A DNA stretch of 64,000 nt, taken from positions 208,050-272,049 of the forward strand of contig JARGFP010000001.1 of NCBI GenBank assembly GCA_029210585.1, in the 5' to 3' direction. How positions within the stretch are numbered: position 1 is the stretch's first letter; every line of letters begins with the position of its first letter. Below, piece after piece: positions 18,666-30,484 of this stretch. The notes below the pieces were generated by a model that saw nothing but the letters and a program-made list of their open reading frames with translations, was not told the DNA's origin and ran no database searches. Source of the DNA: Bacteroidales bacterium (GTDB taxonomy: Bacteria > Bacteroidota > Bacteroidia > Bacteroidales > GCA-2748055). The translations under genes and the position numbers were made by a program.

Positions 18666-18688
18666 AACCCCTTCAAATTGAAGGGGTT
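18666..18688 (-). terminator. Terminator of the rpoBC-DUF3467 operon
   Basis: Inverted repeat AACCCCTTCAA/TTGAAGGGGTT with almost no spacer, followed on the minus strand by eight T. It lies 30 bases after the DUF3467 stop and ends the long ribosomal/RNA polymerase transcript. Confidence 0.8.
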
Positions 18689-18717
18689 CAGTAACTATAA
18701 TACAAGATCGGTCGAAT

Positions 18718-19038
18718 TTAAGCCTGGGCTGCCGGTCCGCCAAAATTCATTGGCATCGCCGGTGAGCCCCCTGGCTCAGGTTCCTTGATCTTTCCGTGTA
18801 CAGATTCAAACTTCGATACATTGTCCTGCAGTGCATGCAGCAGACGCTTGGCATGCTCTGGTGTCAGGATGATCCTGGATTTCACTTCTGCTTTTGGAAG
18901 TCCGGGCATTACCCTTACGAAATCCAGCACAAATTCTGAAGTTGAATGTGTGATGACGGCCAGGTTGGCGTAGGTTCCCTGTGCCACATCCTCCTTCAAC
19001 TCGATATTGATCTGGTTTTTCTTTTTATTTTCTTCCAT
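18718..19038 (-). CDS. DUF3467 domain protein
   Basis: A 106-aa soluble protein with no signal peptide. It contains the conserved pattern INIELKEDVAQGTYANLAVI, FVLDFVRVMPGLPKAEVKSR and ILTPEHAKRLLHALQDNVSK, which identifies DUF3467, a small family of unknown function. It starts 12 bases after the rpoC stop, so it is made with RNA polymerase. That constant linkage suggests a role near transcription or growth control, but nothing in the sequence shows one. The last 20 residues are Pro/Gly-rich and probably disordered. Confidence 0.85.
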   Translation of the reverse strand: MEENKKKNQINIELKEDVAQGTYANLAVITHSTSEFVLDFVRVMPGLPKAEVKSRIILTPEHAKRLLHALQDNVSKFESVHGKIKEPEPGGSPAMPMNFGGPAAQA

Positions 19039-19049
19039 GGTTCAGAAAT

Positions 19050-22000
19050 TTAATCTTCTATTTTCTCTGATGGTTCCTCAACTTCCTTATGTTCACCTGA
19101 AGAGGTGAGCCGCTCATATTCCTCCTTGGATCCCACCACCAGGTTGTTGTACCTGCGGATACCGGTTCCTGCGGGGATCAGGTGACCTACGATCACATTT
19201 TCCTTCAGGCCTTCAAGGTCATCAATCCGACCAAAGATCGCTGCTTCGTTCAGTACTTTCGTGGTTTCCTGGAAGGATGCTGCCGAGATAAAGCTGTTGG
19301 TTTGCAGCGCTGCCTTTGTGATTCCCTGCAGCTCCTGTGACGAAGTAGCGGGAACGGCATCCCTTGCCTCGATCAGCTTCAAGTCCTTCCGTTTCAGGAC
19401 GGAATTCTCATCTCTGAGTTTCCGGGCAGTAATGATCTGTCCGGCCCGCGAGGTAGCTGAATCTCCTATATCCACGATTACTTTCTTGCCGTAGATCCAG
19501 TCGTTTTCATACATGAAGTCAAGTTTGTCAACAACCTGTTTTTCAAGGAATTTGGTGTCACCCGGATCGATGATCTCGACCTTGCGCATCATCTGGCGTA
19601 CGATGATCTCGAAGTGTTTGTCATTGATCTTCACCCCCTGCATGCGGTATACCTCCTGGACTTCGTTCACAATATATTCCTGGACTTTTGTCGGTCCCTT
19701 GATCGCGAGGATGTCAGAGGGTGTAGTGGCACCATCGGACAATGGAATACCTGCCCTCACATAGTCATTTTCCTGCACCAGGATCTGTTTTGACAATGGC
19801 ACCAGGTACTTTTTCACTTCACCTGCCTTAGAGGTGATGATGATCTCGCGGTTCCCCCGCTTGATCTTTCCGAAAGCCACTTCACCATCGATCTCGGAAA
19901 CCACCGCCGGGTTGGAGGGGTTCCTTGCCTCGAACAGTTCGGTTACCCTTGGCAAACCACCGGTGATGTCACCCGATTTACCAACGGCCCTCGGAATCTT
20001 CACAAGCACCTGTCCTGCATTCACCTTATCACCTTCACTCACCGCAATGTGCGATCCCACGGGAAGGTTGTAGGTCTTTTCGGTACCTTTGCTGTCACTG
20101 ATCATGACGATCGGGTTCTTTGTCCGGTCGCGTGATTCAACAATCACCTTCTCCTTGAATCCTGTCTGTTCATCAGATTCTTCGCGGTAGGTAACCCCTT
20201 CGATCACATTTTCAAACTTCACTTTCCCGTCAACCTCACTAATGATCAAGGCATTATATGGATCCCACTGACAGATCAGGTCACCTTTTTTCACTTCACT
20301 TCCTTCCCTGGTTAACAGTGTTGAACCATAGGGAATGTTATGTGTAGTCAGTGAAATACCTGTATTTTTATCCACGATACGCAGTTCTGCGAGCCGGCCG
20401 ATCACTACATCCGTTTTTCCGCCCGTAACCGGATCCTTCCGTTCCACGGTGCGCAATTCATCGATCTCGATCAGACCATCGTATTTCGCGATAACGCTGG
20501 ATTCGGCGGTAATATTCGAAGCGGTACCACCCACGTGGAATGTACGCAGTGTCAGCTGTGTACCCGGTTCACCGATGGACTGTGCAGCGATCACGCCGAC
20601 AGCTTCTCCGATCTGAACCATTTTACCGGTTGACAGGTTCCGTCCGTAACATTTACTGCAGACACCTCTTGCTGATTCGCAGGTAAGTACTGAGCGGATC
20701 TCGATCTGGTCGATGGGTGATTCTTCGATAACCGCAGCGATATCTTCCGTGATTTCTTCTCCCGATTCAATGATCAGGTCCCCTGTGAGCGGGTGATACA
20801 CATCATGAACCGTTGTACGTCCAAGTACCCGTTCGTAGAGTGTTTCCACCACTTCTTCATTCTTTTTGATCGCTGTTGCCACAAGACCGCGCAATGTTCC
20901 GCAGTCAAATTCATTGATGATCACATCCTGCGAAACGTCAACGAGCCGGCGGGTCAGGTATCCTGCATCCGCTGTCTTCAGCGCTGTATCAGCAAGACCT
21001 TTACGTGCACCGTGTGTTGAGATAAAGTACTCGAGTACGGACAGACCTTCCTTGAAGTTGGAGAGAATCGGGTTCTCAATGATCTCAGAGCCGGATGAGC
21101 CGGATTTCTGTGGTTTGGCCATCAGTCCCCTCATACCGGAGAGCTGACGGATCTGTTCCTTGGAACCCCGCGCACCTGAGTCGAGCATCATATATACCGG
21201 GTTGAATCCCTGGTTATCGGTACTCAACTGCTTCATGAGTGTCTGGGTCAGTTTTGCATTGGTATGGGTCCACACATCAATGATCTGGTTGTAGCGCTCA
21301 TTGTTGGTGATCACACCCATGTTGTATGATTCCAGCACCTCGTCCACCTGCTCATAGCCTTCCTTCACATAGATTTCCTTCTCATCCGGCACGATCACAT
21401 CGTCGAGGTTAAATGAAAGTCCCCCGCGGAATGCCATACCGAAACCGAGGCTCTTGATATCATCCAGAAATTTGGCTGTTGCAGCCGTTCCTGATGCTTT
21501 CAGCACACGACCGATGATGTCTCGCAGTGATTTTTTCGTAAGCAATTCATTGATAAACCCAATTTGCGGCGGCACAAATTCATTGAAAATAACGCGTCCC
21601 ACGGTTGTTTCCATGAGCATTGTCTCGCCATTTTCGGTTCCGGGTTTCGGGATCCGCACCTTGATAATCGCATGCAGGTCTACTTTGTTCTCATTGTATG
21701 CAATGGTAACCTCTTCGGCCGAATAGAAGGTAAGTCCTTCTCCCCTCACCTTGTGTTCCGCGGAAGACTTCCTGGCCTTGGTGATATAATACAGTCCCAA
21801 CACCATATCCTGTGAAGGCACGGTGATCGGCGCTCCGTTGGCCGGGTTCAAAATATTGTGTGAAGCCAGCATCAGGATTTGTGCTTCCAGCACTGCGGCA
21901 TTGCCGAGTGGAAGGTGCACGGCCATCTGGTCACCATCGAAGTCTGCGTTGAACGCAGTACACACGAGCGGGTGCAGCTGGATGGCCTTACCCTCGATCA

Positions 22001-23360
22001 GTTTCGGCTGGAATGCCTGGATACCCAACCTGTGCAGGGTCGGGGCACGGTTCAGTAATACCGGGTGACCTTTCAGCACATTTTCCAGGATATCCCATAC
22101 GACCGGGTCCTTGCGGTCCACGATCTTCTTGGCAGATTTGACGGTCTTTACAATCCCGCGCTCAATCAGTTTCCTGATCACAAACGGTTTATAAAGTTCG
22201 GCGGCCATGTCCTTCGGCAGTCCGCATTCATGCAGCTGCAATTCGGGACCTACCACGATCACGGAACGTGCGGAATAGTCGACACGTTTACCGAGGAGGT
22301 TCTGGCGGAACCTTCCCTGCTTGCCTTTCAGGCTGTCTGACAGCGATTTCAACGGACGGTTGGCATCCGTCTTCACTGCATTGGACTTCCTGGAGTTATC
22401 GAACAGGCTGTCCACAGATTCCTGGAGCATCCGCTTCTCGTTCCGGAGGATCACCTCCGGGGCCTTGATCTCGATGAGTCGTTTCAGCCGGTTGTTCCTG
22501 ATGATCACCCTCCTGTAGAGGTCGTTCAGGTCGGAAGTGGCAAAACGTCCGCCATCCAGCGGCACCAGCGGTCTCAGTTCGGGTGGAATCACAGGAACGA
22601 CCTTCACGATCATCCATTCCGGTTTGTTCACATTTTTGGAAGCCCTGAAAGCTTCCACCACCTGCAGTCGCTTCAATGCTTCGTTCTTTCTCTGCTGGGA
22701 AGTTTCTGTATTTGCCTTGTGGCGTAATGAATATGACAGTTCATCCAACTTCAGTCTTCCCAGGAGCATGTGCAGGGCTTCCGCGCCCATTCCGGCGATG
22801 AATTTGTCCGGATCGGTATCCTCCAGCATCTGGTTTTCCTTTGGAAGGGTATTCAGAATATCGAGGTATTCATCTTCCGTGAGGAAATCCAGGTAATTGA
22901 TCCCGTCGGCCTCTTTCACACCGGGATTGATCACCACGTACCTTTCGTAATAGATAATTGAATCGAGCTTCTTGGTCGGTAATCCCAGCAGGTAGCCGAT
23001 TTTGTTCGGCAGCGAGCGGAAATACCAGATATGAGCCACAGGTACCACGAGTGATATGTGTCCCATTCGTTCACGGCGCACCTTCTTCTCGGTCACCTCC
23101 ACACCACAACGGTCACATACGATTCCCTTGTACCTGATCCTTTTATATTTACCACAATGGCATTCGTAGTCTTTTACCGGGCCAAAGATCCGTTCACAGA
23201 AAAGTCCGTCGCGTTCAGGCTTGTAGGTCCTGTAGTTGATGGTTTCCGGTTTCAGGACCTCACCGCTGGATCGTTCGAGGATCTCTTCGGGTGATGCGAG
23301 GCCAATGGTGATCTTGGTAAAAGAACTGCTTCTTACCTTTGTATCTTTCCTGAATGACAT
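19050..23360 (-). CDS. rpoC: DNA-directed RNA polymerase subunit beta'
   Basis: A 1436-aa largest subunit of RNA polymerase. The N-terminal zinc site is [13 protein letters not shown] plus CDRCGVEV (about residues 67-90). The magnesium-binding catalytic motif [15 protein letters not shown] is at about residue 468, and the second zinc site [14 protein letters not shown] is near residue 890, followed by the bridge/trigger region [20 protein letters not shown]. Length is normal for Bacteroidota. It lies 69 bases downstream of rpoB in the same operon. No truncation or insertion beyond the family norm was seen. Confidence 0.98.
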   Translation of the reverse strand: MSFRKDTKVRSSSFTKITIGLASPEEILERSSGEVLKPETINYRTYKPERDGLFCERIFGPVKDYECHCGKYKRIRYKGIVCDRCGVEVTEKKVRRERMGHISLVVPVAHIWYFRSLPNKIGYLLGLPTKKLDSIIYYERYVVINPGVKEADGINYLDFLTEDEYLDILNTLPKENQMLEDTDPDKFIAGMGAEALHMLLGRLKLDELSYSLRHKANTETSQQRKNEALKRLQVVEAFRASKNVNKPEWMIVKVVPVIPPELRPLVPLDGGRFATSDLNDLYRRVIIRNNRLKRLIEIKAPEVILRNEKRMLQESVDSLFDNSRKSNAVKTDANRPLKSLSDSLKGKQGRFRQNLLGKRVDYSARSVIVVGPELQLHECGLPKDMAAELYKPFVIRKLIERGIVKTVKSAKKIVDRKDPVVWDILENVLKGHPVLLNRAPTLHRLGIQAFQPKLIEGKAIQLHPLVCTAFNADFDGDQMAVHLPLGNAAVLEAQILMLASHNILNPANGAPITVPSQDMVLGLYYITKARKSSAEHKVRGEGLTFYSAEEVTIAYNENKVDLHAIIKVRIPKPGTENGETMLMETTVGRVIFNEFVPPQIGFINELLTKKSLRDIIGRVLKASGTAATAKFLDDIKSLGFGMAFRGGLSFNLDDVIVPDEKEIYVKEGYEQVDEVLESYNMGVITNNERYNQIIDVWTHTNAKLTQTLMKQLSTDNQGFNPVYMMLDSGARGSKEQIRQLSGMRGLMAKPQKSGSSGSEIIENPILSNFKEGLSVLEYFISTHGARKGLADTALKTADAGYLTRRLVDVSQDVIINEFDCGTLRGLVATAIKKNEEVVETLYERVLGRTTVHDVYHPLTGDLIIESGEEITEDIAAVIEESPIDQIEIRSVLTCESARGVCSKCYGRNLSTGKMVQIGEAVGVIAAQSIGEPGTQLTLRTFHVGGTASNITAESSVIAKYDGLIEIDELRTVERKDPVTGGKTDVVIGRLAELRIVDKNTGISLTTHNIPYGSTLLTREGSEVKKGDLICQWDPYNALIISEVDGKVKFENVIEGVTYREESDEQTGFKEKVIVESRDRTKNPIVMISDSKGTEKTYNLPVGSHIAVSEGDKVNAGQVLVKIPRAVGKSGDITGGLPRVTELFEARNPSNPAVVSEIDGEVAFGKIKRGNREIIITSKAGEVKKYLVPLSKQILVQENDYVRAGIPLSDGATTPSDILAIKGPTKVQEYIVNEVQEVYRMQGVKINDKHFEIIVRQMMRKVEIIDPGDTKFLEKQVVDKLDFMYENDWIYGKKVIVDIGDSATSRAGQIITARKLRDENSVLKRKDLKLIEARDAVPATSSQELQGITKAALQTNSFISAASFQETTKVLNEAAIFGRIDDLEGLKENVIVGHLIPAGTGIRRYNNLVVGSKEEYERLTSSGEHKEVEEPSEKIED

Positions 23361-23429
23361 ATGTTAATTATTAAATTATTACAAATAAAAACGGTTATGC
23401 AGTTCCGTTGAACTGCCGGCAGGATGTTG

Positions 23430-26400
23430 TCAGACCAGGTTCACACTCAACCCGAGTCCACGCAATTCGTGGAGCAGCACATTGAGTGATTCCGGTATAC
23501 CGGGCATTGGCATGGGTTCACCTTTAACGATCGCCTCGTATGCCTTGGCCCTTCCGATCACGTCATCCGATTTCACAGTAAGGATTTCCTGCAGGATATT
23601 GGCAGCGCCGAATGCTTCCAGGGCCCATACTTCCATCTCACCAAACCGCTGTCCACCAAACTGCGCTTTACCGCCGAGTGGTTGCTGCGTGATGAGCGAG
23701 TAGGGTCCGATGGAACGTGCGTGCATCTTGTCCTCCACCATGTGTCCCAGTTTCAGCATATAGATGATTCCTACGGTTGCCGGCTGGTCAAAGGGTTCAC
23801 CCGTTCCGCCATCAATCAGGTTGGTTTTACCGAACCGCGGCACTCCTGCCTTGTCGGTAAGTTCCGTGATCTCATCGATGGTCGCGCCATCAAAGATGGG
23901 TGTAGCGAACTTCATACCGAGACGCTTGCCGGCCCATCCGAGTACCGTTTCATAGATCTGCCCCAGGTTCATCCTGGAGGGCACACCCAACGGGTTCAGC
24001 ACGATATCGACCGGGGTACCCTCCTCAAGGAACGGCATGTCTTCCTGGCGAACGATCTTGGCCACAATACCTTTGTTACCGTGACGTCCGGCCATTTTAT
24101 CACCCACGGTGATCTTGCGCTTTTTGGCCACGTATACCTTGGCGAGCTGAACGATTCCGGTAGGAAGCTCATCACCACTGGTAACACTGTGCCTCTTACG
24201 TTTATAGAGGCCGTCGATCTCCTTGAACTTGATCATATAGTTATGAAGCAAGGTTCTGATGAGATCATTCTTATGCTTATCGGTGGTCCATTTATTCGGA
24301 TTCACTGCTGCATAATCCACCTCCTGGAGTTGCTTCATGGTAAACTTCGTACCCTTCGCAATGATATCTGCATTCAGATAGTCCTTCACGCCCTGTGAAG
24401 TTTTACCATTGACCAGGGTAAAGAGTTTTTCGATGAGCAATGCCTTGAGTTCTTCAATGTTCTTATGGTATTCCTCGTCGATCTTATCCTGGATCTGCTT
24501 GGTGGCAGGTTTCGATTTCCTGTCTTTCACGTTCCGTGAGAACAGCTTCTTGTCGATCACCACGCCGTACAGCGACGGTCCGGCTTTCAGCGAAGCATCC
24601 TTCACGTCACCTGCCTTGTCGCCAAAGATGGCGCGCAGCAGTTTCTCTTCCGGAGAAGGATCCGATTCTCCTTTCGGAGTAATTTTACCGATCAGGATAT
24701 CCCCGGGTCCGATCTCGGCACCGATCCTGATCAGGCCATTCTCGTCCAGGTTCTTGGTGGCTTCCTCGCTTACGTTCGGAATATCGGAAGTAAGTTCTTC
24801 CAGTCCGCGCTTGGTATCCCTGACTTCAAGGAGGTATTCATCCACATGCACGGAGGTAAATACATCTTCACGCACCAGCCTTTCAGAAACCACGATCGCA
24901 TCCTCGAAATTGTATCCTTTCCATGGCATGAAGGCCACCATCAGGTTTCTCCCGAGTGCAACTTCTCCATTTTCAGTGGCATATCCCTGTGTCAGGGTCT
25001 GTCCCTTCTTCACTTTCTCACCCTTTTTCACGATCGGGGTAAGGTTCACGCAGGTATTCTGGTTGGTTTTGCGGAATTTCGGCAGTTTATAGCGCTTGAT
25101 ATTGTCTTCGAAACTGACAAATTCCTGCTCTTCGGTCCGTTCATACCTGATCACGATTTCGTTTGCATCCACGAATTCGATTACGCCGTCACCTTCCGCA
25201 TTGATCTGGAGGCGGGAGTCGGTAACCACACCTTCCTCAACACCTGTTCCCACGATGGGGGCTTCAGGTTTGAGCAGTGGTACTGCCTGGCGCATCATGT
25301 TGGATCCCATCAGCGCCCTGTTGGCATCGTCGTGTTCCAGGAACGGGATCAGTGAAGCGGCGATGGAGGCAATCTGGTTCGGTGCAACGTCCATCAGGTG
25401 TACCTCGTCATTTTCTGAAAGCGGGTAATCGGCTTCATACCTTGACTTCACCTTCGGATTCCTGAATGATCCGTCTTCGAGCAGTGGCGCATTGGCCTGC
25501 GCAATAATCTTCCCTTCTTCCTCTTCTGCACTCAGGTAGACCACTCCCTTGTTGGTGAGGTCAACTTTACCTGCTTCGGCAAACCGGTAAGGTGTTTCGA
25601 TAAATCCGAGTTTACTGATCTTCGCATATACGCACAGTGAAGAGATCAGCCCGATATTCGGACCTTCCGGGGTCTCGATCGGACAGAGTCTGCCATAGTG
25701 CGTATAGTGCACGTCGCGCACCTCGAACCCGGCGCGTTCCCTTGACAGACCACCTGGTCCGAGTGCAGACATACGGCGTTTGTGCGTCATTTCTGCAAGC
25801 GGGTTGGTCTGGTCCATGAACTGTGACAGCTGGTTGGTTCCGAAGAACGAGTTGATCACAGAAGAGAGCGTTTTCGAATTGATCAGGTCGGTAGGTGTAA
25901 ACACCTCGTTGTCACGAACATTCATACGTTCGCGAATGGTTCTTGCCATCCTGGCAAGACCGACGCTGAACTGGTTCATCAGCTGTTCGCCCACGGTGCG
26001 TACCCTTCGGTTACTCAGGTGGTCGATATCATCCACATCGGTTTTGGAGTTGATCAGCTCGATGAGATATTTAATGATCTGGATAATGTCCTCTTTTGTG
26101 AGCACGCGGTTATCCATATCGGTATCGAGGTTCAGTTTCCTGTTCAGGCGGTAGCGTCCCACCTCACCCAGGTCATATCGCTTGTCGGAGAAGAACAGCT
26201 TGTCGATGACATCCCTTGCGGTGGTCTCGTCGGGCGGTTCTGCGTTCCTGAGCTGGCGATAGATATGAAGTACTGCTTCTTTTTCCGAGTTACACGGGTC
26301 TTTCTGCAGTGTATTGTATATGATTGCAAAATCAGTGATATTGGCCTCCTCCTTGTGGAGCAGGATGGTTTTGCTGCCTGAATCCACGATCTGGTCGATA

Positions 26401-27242
26401 TGTTCATTTTCCAGGACGGTTTCCCTGTCGATGATCACTTCATTCCGTTCGATGGAAACCACCTCCCCGGTATCCTCATCCACGAAATCCTCGATCCAGC
26501 TTTTCAGCACACGGGCAGCCAGTTTGCGTCCGACCACCTTTTTCAGCGCAGTTTTTGAGACTTTCAGCTCATCGGCGAGACCAAAGATTTCCAGGATATC
26601 CTTATCACTTTCATAACCGATTGCCCTGAGGAGGGTAGTCACCGGTAATTTCTTTTTCCTGTCGATATAAGCATACATGACACTGTTGATGTCCGTAGCA
26701 AATTCGATCCATGACCCTTTAAACGGGATGATCCTTGCGGAGTATAGTTTGGTACCGTTGGCGTGCAGGCTTTGTCCGAAGAACACTCCGGGCGACCTGT
26801 GCAGCTGAGAAACAACCACGCGCTCAGCACCGTTAATAATAAAAGCTCCCCTGTCGGTCATATAGGGCACCGTACCCAGGTACACATCCTGGATCACTGT
26901 ATCGAAATCCTCATGTTCGGGATCTGTGCAATACAGTTTCAGTTTTGCTTTCAGGGGCACGCTGTAGGTTAGTCCCCGCTCGATACATTCGTCGATGGAA
27001 TAGCGGGCCGGGTCGATGGAATAGTCCAAAAACTCCAGCACGAAGTTATTCCTGGTATCGGTGATCGGGAAATTCTCCTGAAAGACCTTGTAGAGTCCTT
27101 CATTCCTTCTGTTTTCGGGGGTTGTTTCCAGTTGGAAAAACTCCTGAAAAGACTTTAATTGTACTTCCAGAAAATCCGGATATTCCAGTTGATTTTTAAT
27201 GGAAGCAAAACTTACACGTTTACTGTTTTGTGTTAATGACAT
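23430..27242 (-). CDS. rpoB: DNA-directed RNA polymerase subunit beta
   Basis: About 1270 aa from the ATG at 27242 ([15 protein letters not shown]); the frame is open for 14 more codons but that stretch overlaps leader sequence. Recognisable regions include the rifampicin-pocket segment [20 protein letters not shown] with [19 protein letters not shown], the [20 protein letters not shown] region, the conserved [12 protein letters not shown], and the C-terminal [20 protein letters not shown]. The rifampicin region looks wild type (the His in [12 protein letters not shown] and the Ser in [10 protein letters not shown] are present). It follows rplL after a stem-loop that could act as an attenuator. 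Confidence 0.98.
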   Translation of the reverse strand: MSLTQNSKRVSFASIKNQLEYPDFLEVQLKSFQEFFQLETTPENRRNEGLYKVFQENFPITDTRNNFVLEFLDYSIDPARYSIDECIERGLTYSVPLKAKLKLYCTDPEHEDFDTVIQDVYLGTVPYMTDRGAFIINGAERVVVSQLHRSPGVFFGQSLHANGTKLYSARIIPFKGSWIEFATDINSVMYAYIDRKKKLPVTTLLRAIGYESDKDILEIFGLADELKVSKTALKKVVGRKLAARVLKSWIEDFVDEDTGEVVSIERNEVIIDRETVLENEHIDQIVDSGSKTILLHKEEANITDFAIIYNTLQKDPCNSEKEAVLHIYRQLRNAEPPDETTARDVIDKLFFSDKRYDLGEVGRYRLNRKLNLDTDMDNRVLTKEDIIQIIKYLIELINSKTDVDDIDHLSNRRVRTVGEQLMNQFSVGLARMARTIRERMNVRDNEVFTPTDLINSKTLSSVINSFFGTNQLSQFMDQTNPLAEMTHKRRMSALGPGGLSRERAGFEVRDVHYTHYGRLCPIETPEGPNIGLISSLCVYAKISKLGFIETPYRFAEAGKVDLTNKGVVYLSAEEEEGKIIAQANAPLLEDGSFRNPKVKSRYEADYPLSENDEVHLMDVAPNQIASIAASLIPFLEHDDANRALMGSNMMRQAVPLLKPEAPIVGTGVEEGVVTDSRLQINAEGDGVIEFVDANEIVIRYERTEEQEFVSFEDNIKRYKLPKFRKTNQNTCVNLTPIVKKGEKVKKGQTLTQGYATENGEVALGRNLMVAFMPWKGYNFEDAIVVSERLVREDVFTSVHVDEYLLEVRDTKRGLEELTSDIPNVSEEATKNLDENGLIRIGAEIGPGDILIGKITPKGESDPSPEEKLLRAIFGDKAGDVKDASLKAGPSLYGVVIDKKLFSRNVKDRKSKPATKQIQDKIDEEYHKNIEELKALLIEKLFTLVNGKTSQGVKDYLNADIIAKGTKFTMKQLQEVDYAAVNPNKWTTDKHKNDLIRTLLHNYMIKFKEIDGLYKRKRHSVTSGDELPTGIVQLAKVYVAKKRKITVGDKMAGRHGNKGIVAKIVRQEDMPFLEEGTPVDIVLNPLGVPSRMNLGQIYETVLGWAGKRLGMKFATPIFDGATIDEITELTDKAGVPRFGKTNLIDGGTGEPFDQPATVGIIYMLKLGHMVEDKMHARSIGPYSLITQQPLGGKAQFGGQRFGEMEVWALEAFGAANILQEILTVKSDDVIGRAKAYEAIVKGEPMPMPGIPESLNVLLHELRGLGLSVNLV

Positions 27243-27286
27243 CGCGATATATTCCAAATTTAACCTCTGATTAATAATATGCATAA

Positions 27287-27328
27287 AGGTTTAGACCCCA
27301 TCTTCTCTCAAGATGGGGTGCTAAACCT
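27287..27328 (-). promoter_or_regulatory. Large stem-loop between rplL and rpoB (possible attenuator or RNase III site)
   Basis: Arms AGGTTTAG plus CCCCATCTT (27287-27304) pair with AAGATGGGG plus CTAAACCT (27310-27328) around a 5-base loop, with a small bulge: 17 bp in all. On the transcribed strand no T run follows, so it is not a full terminator. In E. coli the same junction holds an attenuator and an RNase III site; the similar position suggests a similar use here, by inference. Confidence 0.55.
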
Positions 27329-27348
27329 ATAGTGGAAATGCGAGTGCC

Positions 27349-27726
27349 TTATTTGAGTTCAACCTCTGCTCCAGCTTCTTCAAGTTGATTTTTGATTGAT
27401 TCAGCTTCTTCTTTGCTCACACCTTCTTTAACGGGTGATGGCGCAGAATCAACTACAGCTTTTGCTTCTTTCAGTCCAAGACCGGTAAGGTCTTTCACCA
27501 GCTTCACAATTTGAAGCTTGGCTCCACCCGGAGCTTTCAGAACCACGTCGAATTCGGTCTTCTCTTCGGCAGCAGCTTCACCGGCTCCTGCAGCGGGACC
27601 GGCAACAGCCACTGCAGCAGCAGCCGGCTCAATTCCGTGTTCTTCTTTAAGAATATCGAGTAACTCGTTAACTTCCTTAACAGTTAATTCTACTAACTGA
27701 TCTGCGATTGCTTTAACGTCAGCCAT
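27349..27726 (-). CDS. rplL: 50S ribosomal protein L7/L12
   Basis: A 125-aa stalk protein. The N-terminal dimerisation helices ([20 protein letters not shown]) are followed by an Ala/Gly-rich hinge ([20 protein letters not shown], residues 36-55). The C-terminal domain, with [20 protein letters not shown] and [20 protein letters not shown], recruits translation factors. Multiple copies sit on L10, encoded 26 bases upstream. It is the last ribosomal gene before the hairpin and rpoB. Confidence 0.97.
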   Translation of the reverse strand: MADVKAIADQLVELTVKEVNELLDILKEEHGIEPAAAAVAVAGPAAGAGEAAAEEKTEFDVVLKAPGGAKLQIVKLVKDLTGLGLKEAKAVVDSAPSPVKEGVSKEEAESIKNQLEEAGAEVELK

Positions 27727-27752
27727 TTTTTATTGATTTTTTATAAATGTTA

Positions 27753-28277
27753 TTAAACTGATTCTTTTTCTGATAATGTCTTAAGGGCTCCGGCCATTTT
27801 ACTTCCACTGCTTGCAAGCGCGGATGCCAGGCTAGTGGCAGGCGATGTGAGCAGGGTGAGCAGGTCGGCAAGGAGTTCTTCCTTAGATTTAATAGTGGAG
27901 AGTCTATCCAGTTGATTGTCGCCGATGTATATTGATTCCTCAACAAAGGCTGCTTTCAGGATAGGCCTGTCCATGGATTTTCTGAATTCCCTGATCAGTT
28001 TTGCAGGTGCATTACCTGTATCACTGAACATGATTGATGTTGCGTCTTTCAACACAGCATGGAATTCATCAAACGCGCCACCGGACTTCTCCATTGCTTT
28101 CTGGAGTAATGTATTCTTGACCACCAGGAGTCTGATCTGGTTTTCGAAGCATTTCCTTCTCAGTTTCGATGTTTGCTCAGCATTCAGCTCAGAAATATCG
28201 GCGAGATAGAAGTGTTTGGCCTCGTTCAGGTCATTCACCAGGTTGTCAATGATTACATTTTTATCTTCTCTTCTCAT
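27753..28277 (-). CDS. rplJ: 50S ribosomal protein L10
   Basis: A 174-aa protein that anchors L7/L12 dimers at the ribosomal stalk. The N-terminal rRNA-binding domain shows VIIDNLVNDLNEAKHFYLAD, then LRRKCFENQIRLLVVKNTLL, and the C-terminal helix (LLTSPATSLASALASSGSKM) binds L7/L12. L10 with L7/L12 usually represses its own mRNA; no clear leader structure was traced here. It lies 21 bases after rplA. Confidence 0.96.
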   Translation of the reverse strand: MRREDKNVIIDNLVNDLNEAKHFYLADISELNAEQTSKLRRKCFENQIRLLVVKNTLLQKAMEKSGGAFDEFHAVLKDATSIMFSDTGNAPAKLIREFRKSMDRPILKAAFVEESIYIGDNQLDRLSTIKSKEELLADLLTLLTSPATSLASALASSGSKMAGALKTLSEKESV

Positions 28278-28298
28278 TCTCTAGAGATTCTTTAGCGA

Positions 28299-29000
28299 TT
28301 ATTTTTTCTCTTCGATAGCTTTAGGATCCAATCTTATTCCGGGACTCATGGTACTGGAAAGATACAGGCTCCTGATATAGGTTCCCTTGGCAGCTGCAGG
28401 TTTCAGTTTGATAATGTTCTGGACAAATTCCTTCACATTTTCAACGATCTGTGGCTCCCCGAAGGAAACTTTCCCAACAGAGGTATGAATGATACCGTAT
28501 TTATCTACTTTGAAATCGATTTTGCCTTTCTTCACTTCTTCAACAGCCTTACCGACTTCCATGGTAACGGTTCCGCTTTTAGGATTCGGCATCAGACCCC
28601 TTGGTCCGAGCACCCTGCCGAGCTTACCGAGTTTTGCCATTACGGGGGGCATGGTGATGATCACATCCACATCTGTCCAACCTTTTTCGATCTTATCGAT
28701 GTAATCATCCAGTCCTACGTAATCGGCGCCGGCAGCTTTGGCTTCTTCCTCTTTGTCAGGAGTACACAGTGCCAGAACGGTTTTTTCCTTTCCGGTTCCA
28801 TGTGGAAGCGTAATAACACCACGCACCATCTGGTTGGCTTTCCTGGGGTCTACCCCAAGTCTGACATCCAGGTCGAGGGAGGCATCAAATTTGGCATTGG
28901 AAATTTCCTTTACCAGTTGTGCTGCTTCCTTGAGTGTATATAGCTTGTCCTTGTCTAACTTCTCTAAAGCTAACTTCCTGTTTTTAGTAAGTTTACCCAT
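28299..29000 (-). CDS. rplA: 50S ribosomal protein L1
   Basis: A 233-aa protein of the L1 stalk, which helps release tRNA from the E site. Landmarks are the N-terminal [40 protein letters not shown], the hinge/second domain with [20 protein letters not shown] and [20 protein letters not shown], and a final [20 protein letters not shown]. In other bacteria L1 also represses the L11-L1 operon. It follows rplK by 11 bases. Confidence 0.97.
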   Translation of the reverse strand: MGKLTKNRKLALEKLDKDKLYTLKEAAQLVKEISNAKFDASLDLDVRLGVDPRKANQMVRGVITLPHGTGKEKTVLALCTPDKEEEAKAAGADYVGLDDYIDKIEKGWTDVDVIITMPPVMAKLGKLGRVLGPRGLMPNPKSGTVTMEVGKAVEEVKKGKIDFKVDKYGIIHTSVGKVSFGEPQIVENVKEFVQNIIKLKPAAAKGTYIRSLYLSSTMSPGIRLDPKAIEEKK

Positions 29001-29011
29001 TATTATTCAAA

Positions 29012-29455
29012 TTAATTGTTAGACGGGAATTTCCCTTGAACAGTTATTCCCATACTCCTGGCGGTTCCGGCCACCATTTTCATTGCAGATTCTACAGTAA
29101 ACGCATTCAGGTCAGGCATCTTGCCTTCAGCGATCGTTCTTACCTGGTCCCATGTAACGGAAGCAACCTTGATCCTGTTGGACTCGGCTGAACCGCCCTT
29201 GAGCTTTGCCATCTCCAGCAGTTGCACTGCCACAGGCGGCGTTTTCACGATAAATTCAAAAGACTTATCGCTGTAAACGGTAATGATCACTGGCAAGAGT
29301 TTACCGGCCTGGTCCTGGGTTCTGCCATTGAATAGCTTGCAGAACTCCATGATGTTTACACCCTTAGCACCCAATGCAGGTCCTACGGGAGGGGACGGAT
29401 TAGCAGCACCTCCCCTGATCTGTAATTTGATTAAGCCTTCTACTTCTTTTGCCAT
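29012..29455 (-). CDS. rplK: 50S ribosomal protein L11
   Basis: A 147-aa protein of the GTPase-associated centre. It has the proline-rich N-terminal motif [20 protein letters not shown], then [13 protein letters not shown], and the C-terminal rRNA-binding [18 protein letters not shown]. The prolines contacted by thiostrepton-type drugs are present. It is the first ribosomal-protein gene of the rplKAJL block, about 105 bases after nusG. Confidence 0.97.
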   Translation of the reverse strand: MAKEVEGLIKLQIRGGAANPSPPVGPALGAKGVNIMEFCKLFNGRTQDQAGKLLPVIITVYSDKSFEFIVKTPPVAVQLLEMAKLKGGSAESNRIKVASVTWDQVRTIAEGKMPDLNAFTVESAMKMVAGTARSMGITVQGKFPSNN

Positions 29456-29560
29456 TTCTAATTTATATTTACGTATGGAGTTAAATTACAAACCTCTGCG
29501 ATAAATGTACAGGAAGCATTTATTTGGATATACAGTTATCAGGTTCGCAATGCGTTTATT

Positions 29561-30112
29561 CTATCCTTCTTTTTCCACCTGCATAAAGCTGAGTTCAAGC
29601 GGAGTTTTCCGGCCAAAGATTTTCACCATGACCTTCAGTTTTTTCTTCTCCTCGTTGACCTCTTCGATGATGCCTGTGAAACTGTTAAACGGTCCGTCGA
29701 TTACTTTTACTGATTCACCTACAAAATAGGGAACGCTCATTTCTTCTTCGCCGGCCGTGAGTTCGTCGACCTTACCAAGGATCCGGTTCACCTCTGCTTC
29801 GCGCAGCGGAATGGGTTCCTGCTCGCCCTGGGTACCCAGGAAGCCGATCACATTGGGGATGTTTCTCAGGATATGCGGTATCTCGCCTGTCAGAACAGCT
29901 TCAACGAGCACATACCCCGGAAAATAGTTTCTTTCCTTACTGATCTTTTTACCATTTCTGATCTGGTAAATCTTTTCAGTAGGTATCAGAACCTGGGATA
30001 TGTAATCCTGAAGGTTCAACCTGGATATTTCACTTTCGATATATTCCTTGGCTTTCTTCTCTTTACCACCGATTGCTCTCAGAACATACCATTTTTTTGT
30101 TACATCGCTCAT
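29561..30112 (-). CDS. nusG: Transcription termination/antitermination factor NusG
   Basis: A 183-aa protein. The NGN domain ([51 protein letters not shown]) binds the RNA polymerase clamp. A C-terminal KOW domain ([20 protein letters not shown]) contacts Rho or ribosomal S10. The codon at 30115 is GTG; the ATG at 30112 right after it is the likelier start. The order secE-nusG-rplKAJL-rpoBC is the standard bacterial arrangement. Confidence 0.96.
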   Translation of the reverse strand: MSDVTKKWYVLRAIGGKEKKAKEYIESEISRLNLQDYISQVLIPTEKIYQIRNGKKISKERNYFPGYVLVEAVLTGEIPHILRNIPNVIGFLGTQGEQEPIPLREAEVNRILGKVDELTAGEEEMSVPYFVGESVKVIDGPFNSFTGIIEEVNEEKKKLKVMVKIFGRKTPLELSFMQVEKEG

Positions 30113-30120
30113 CACTAGAA

Positions 30121-30312
30121 TCAGACTAATTTATAGATGCCTTCCAGTATAGTTTGAAACGAAATGTCCATCACAAACACGACCAGGGCAAAGATCAGGG
30201 AAGCGATCATCACGACGATCGCGCTGTTTTGCAGTTCCTTCCAGGTCGGCCAGGTGACTTTATGCACCAGTTCGTTATAGGAATCCTTCAGGTAATTAAT
30301 TATTTTTTTCAT
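30121..30312 (-). CDS. secE: Preprotein translocase subunit SecE
   Basis: A 63-aa protein from the ATG at 30312. It is the short one-helix form: an amphipathic N-terminal segment with [20 protein letters not shown], the conserved Trp-Pro-Thr-Trp clamp motif, and a single membrane helix ([20 protein letters not shown]). SecE clamps SecY in the translocon. The frame is open upstream into the tRNA-Trp gene, which rules out the longer start. The nusG ATG lies 8 bases after its stop. Confidence 0.95.
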   Translation of the reverse strand: MKKIINYLKDSYNELVHKVTWPTWKELQNSAIVVMIASLIFALVVFVMDISFQTILEGIYKLV

Positions 30313-30330
30313 ATCAAGTACATGATTTCG

Positions 30331-30403
30331 CACGGGAGGAGCGACTCGAACGCCCGACACCTGGTTTTGGAGACCAGTGCTCTACCAACTGAGCTACACC
30401 CGT
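30331..30403 (-). tRNA. tRNA-Trp (anticodon CCA)
   Basis: A 73-base cloverleaf: acceptor ACGGGTG/CTCCCGT with one mismatch, D-arm GCTCAGTTGGTAGAGC, anticodon stem CTGGT/ACCAG around loop CTCCAAA, and a T-arm with TTCGAGT. The anticodon is CCA. The 3' CCA is not encoded. It lies 18 bases before secE, downstream of the tuf terminator. Confidence 0.95.
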
Positions 30404-30420
30404 TTTTGCCTAAACACTCA

Positions 30421-30462
30421 AAAAGAGGCCGATCCAAATGACTATTCGGACCGATCTCTTTT
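30421..30462 (-). terminator. Terminator after tuf
   Basis: Imperfect 15-bp stem on the minus strand, AAAAGAGATCGGTCC paired with GGATCGGCCTCTTTT (one mismatch, two G-T pairs), a 12-base loop and TTTT at the 3' end. It begins 22 bases after the tuf stop, between tuf and tRNA-Trp, so the tRNA-Trp-secE-nusG part may need read-through or its own promoter. Confidence 0.65.
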
Positions 30463-30484
30463 AAAAAAGTTGTATATCAATATC

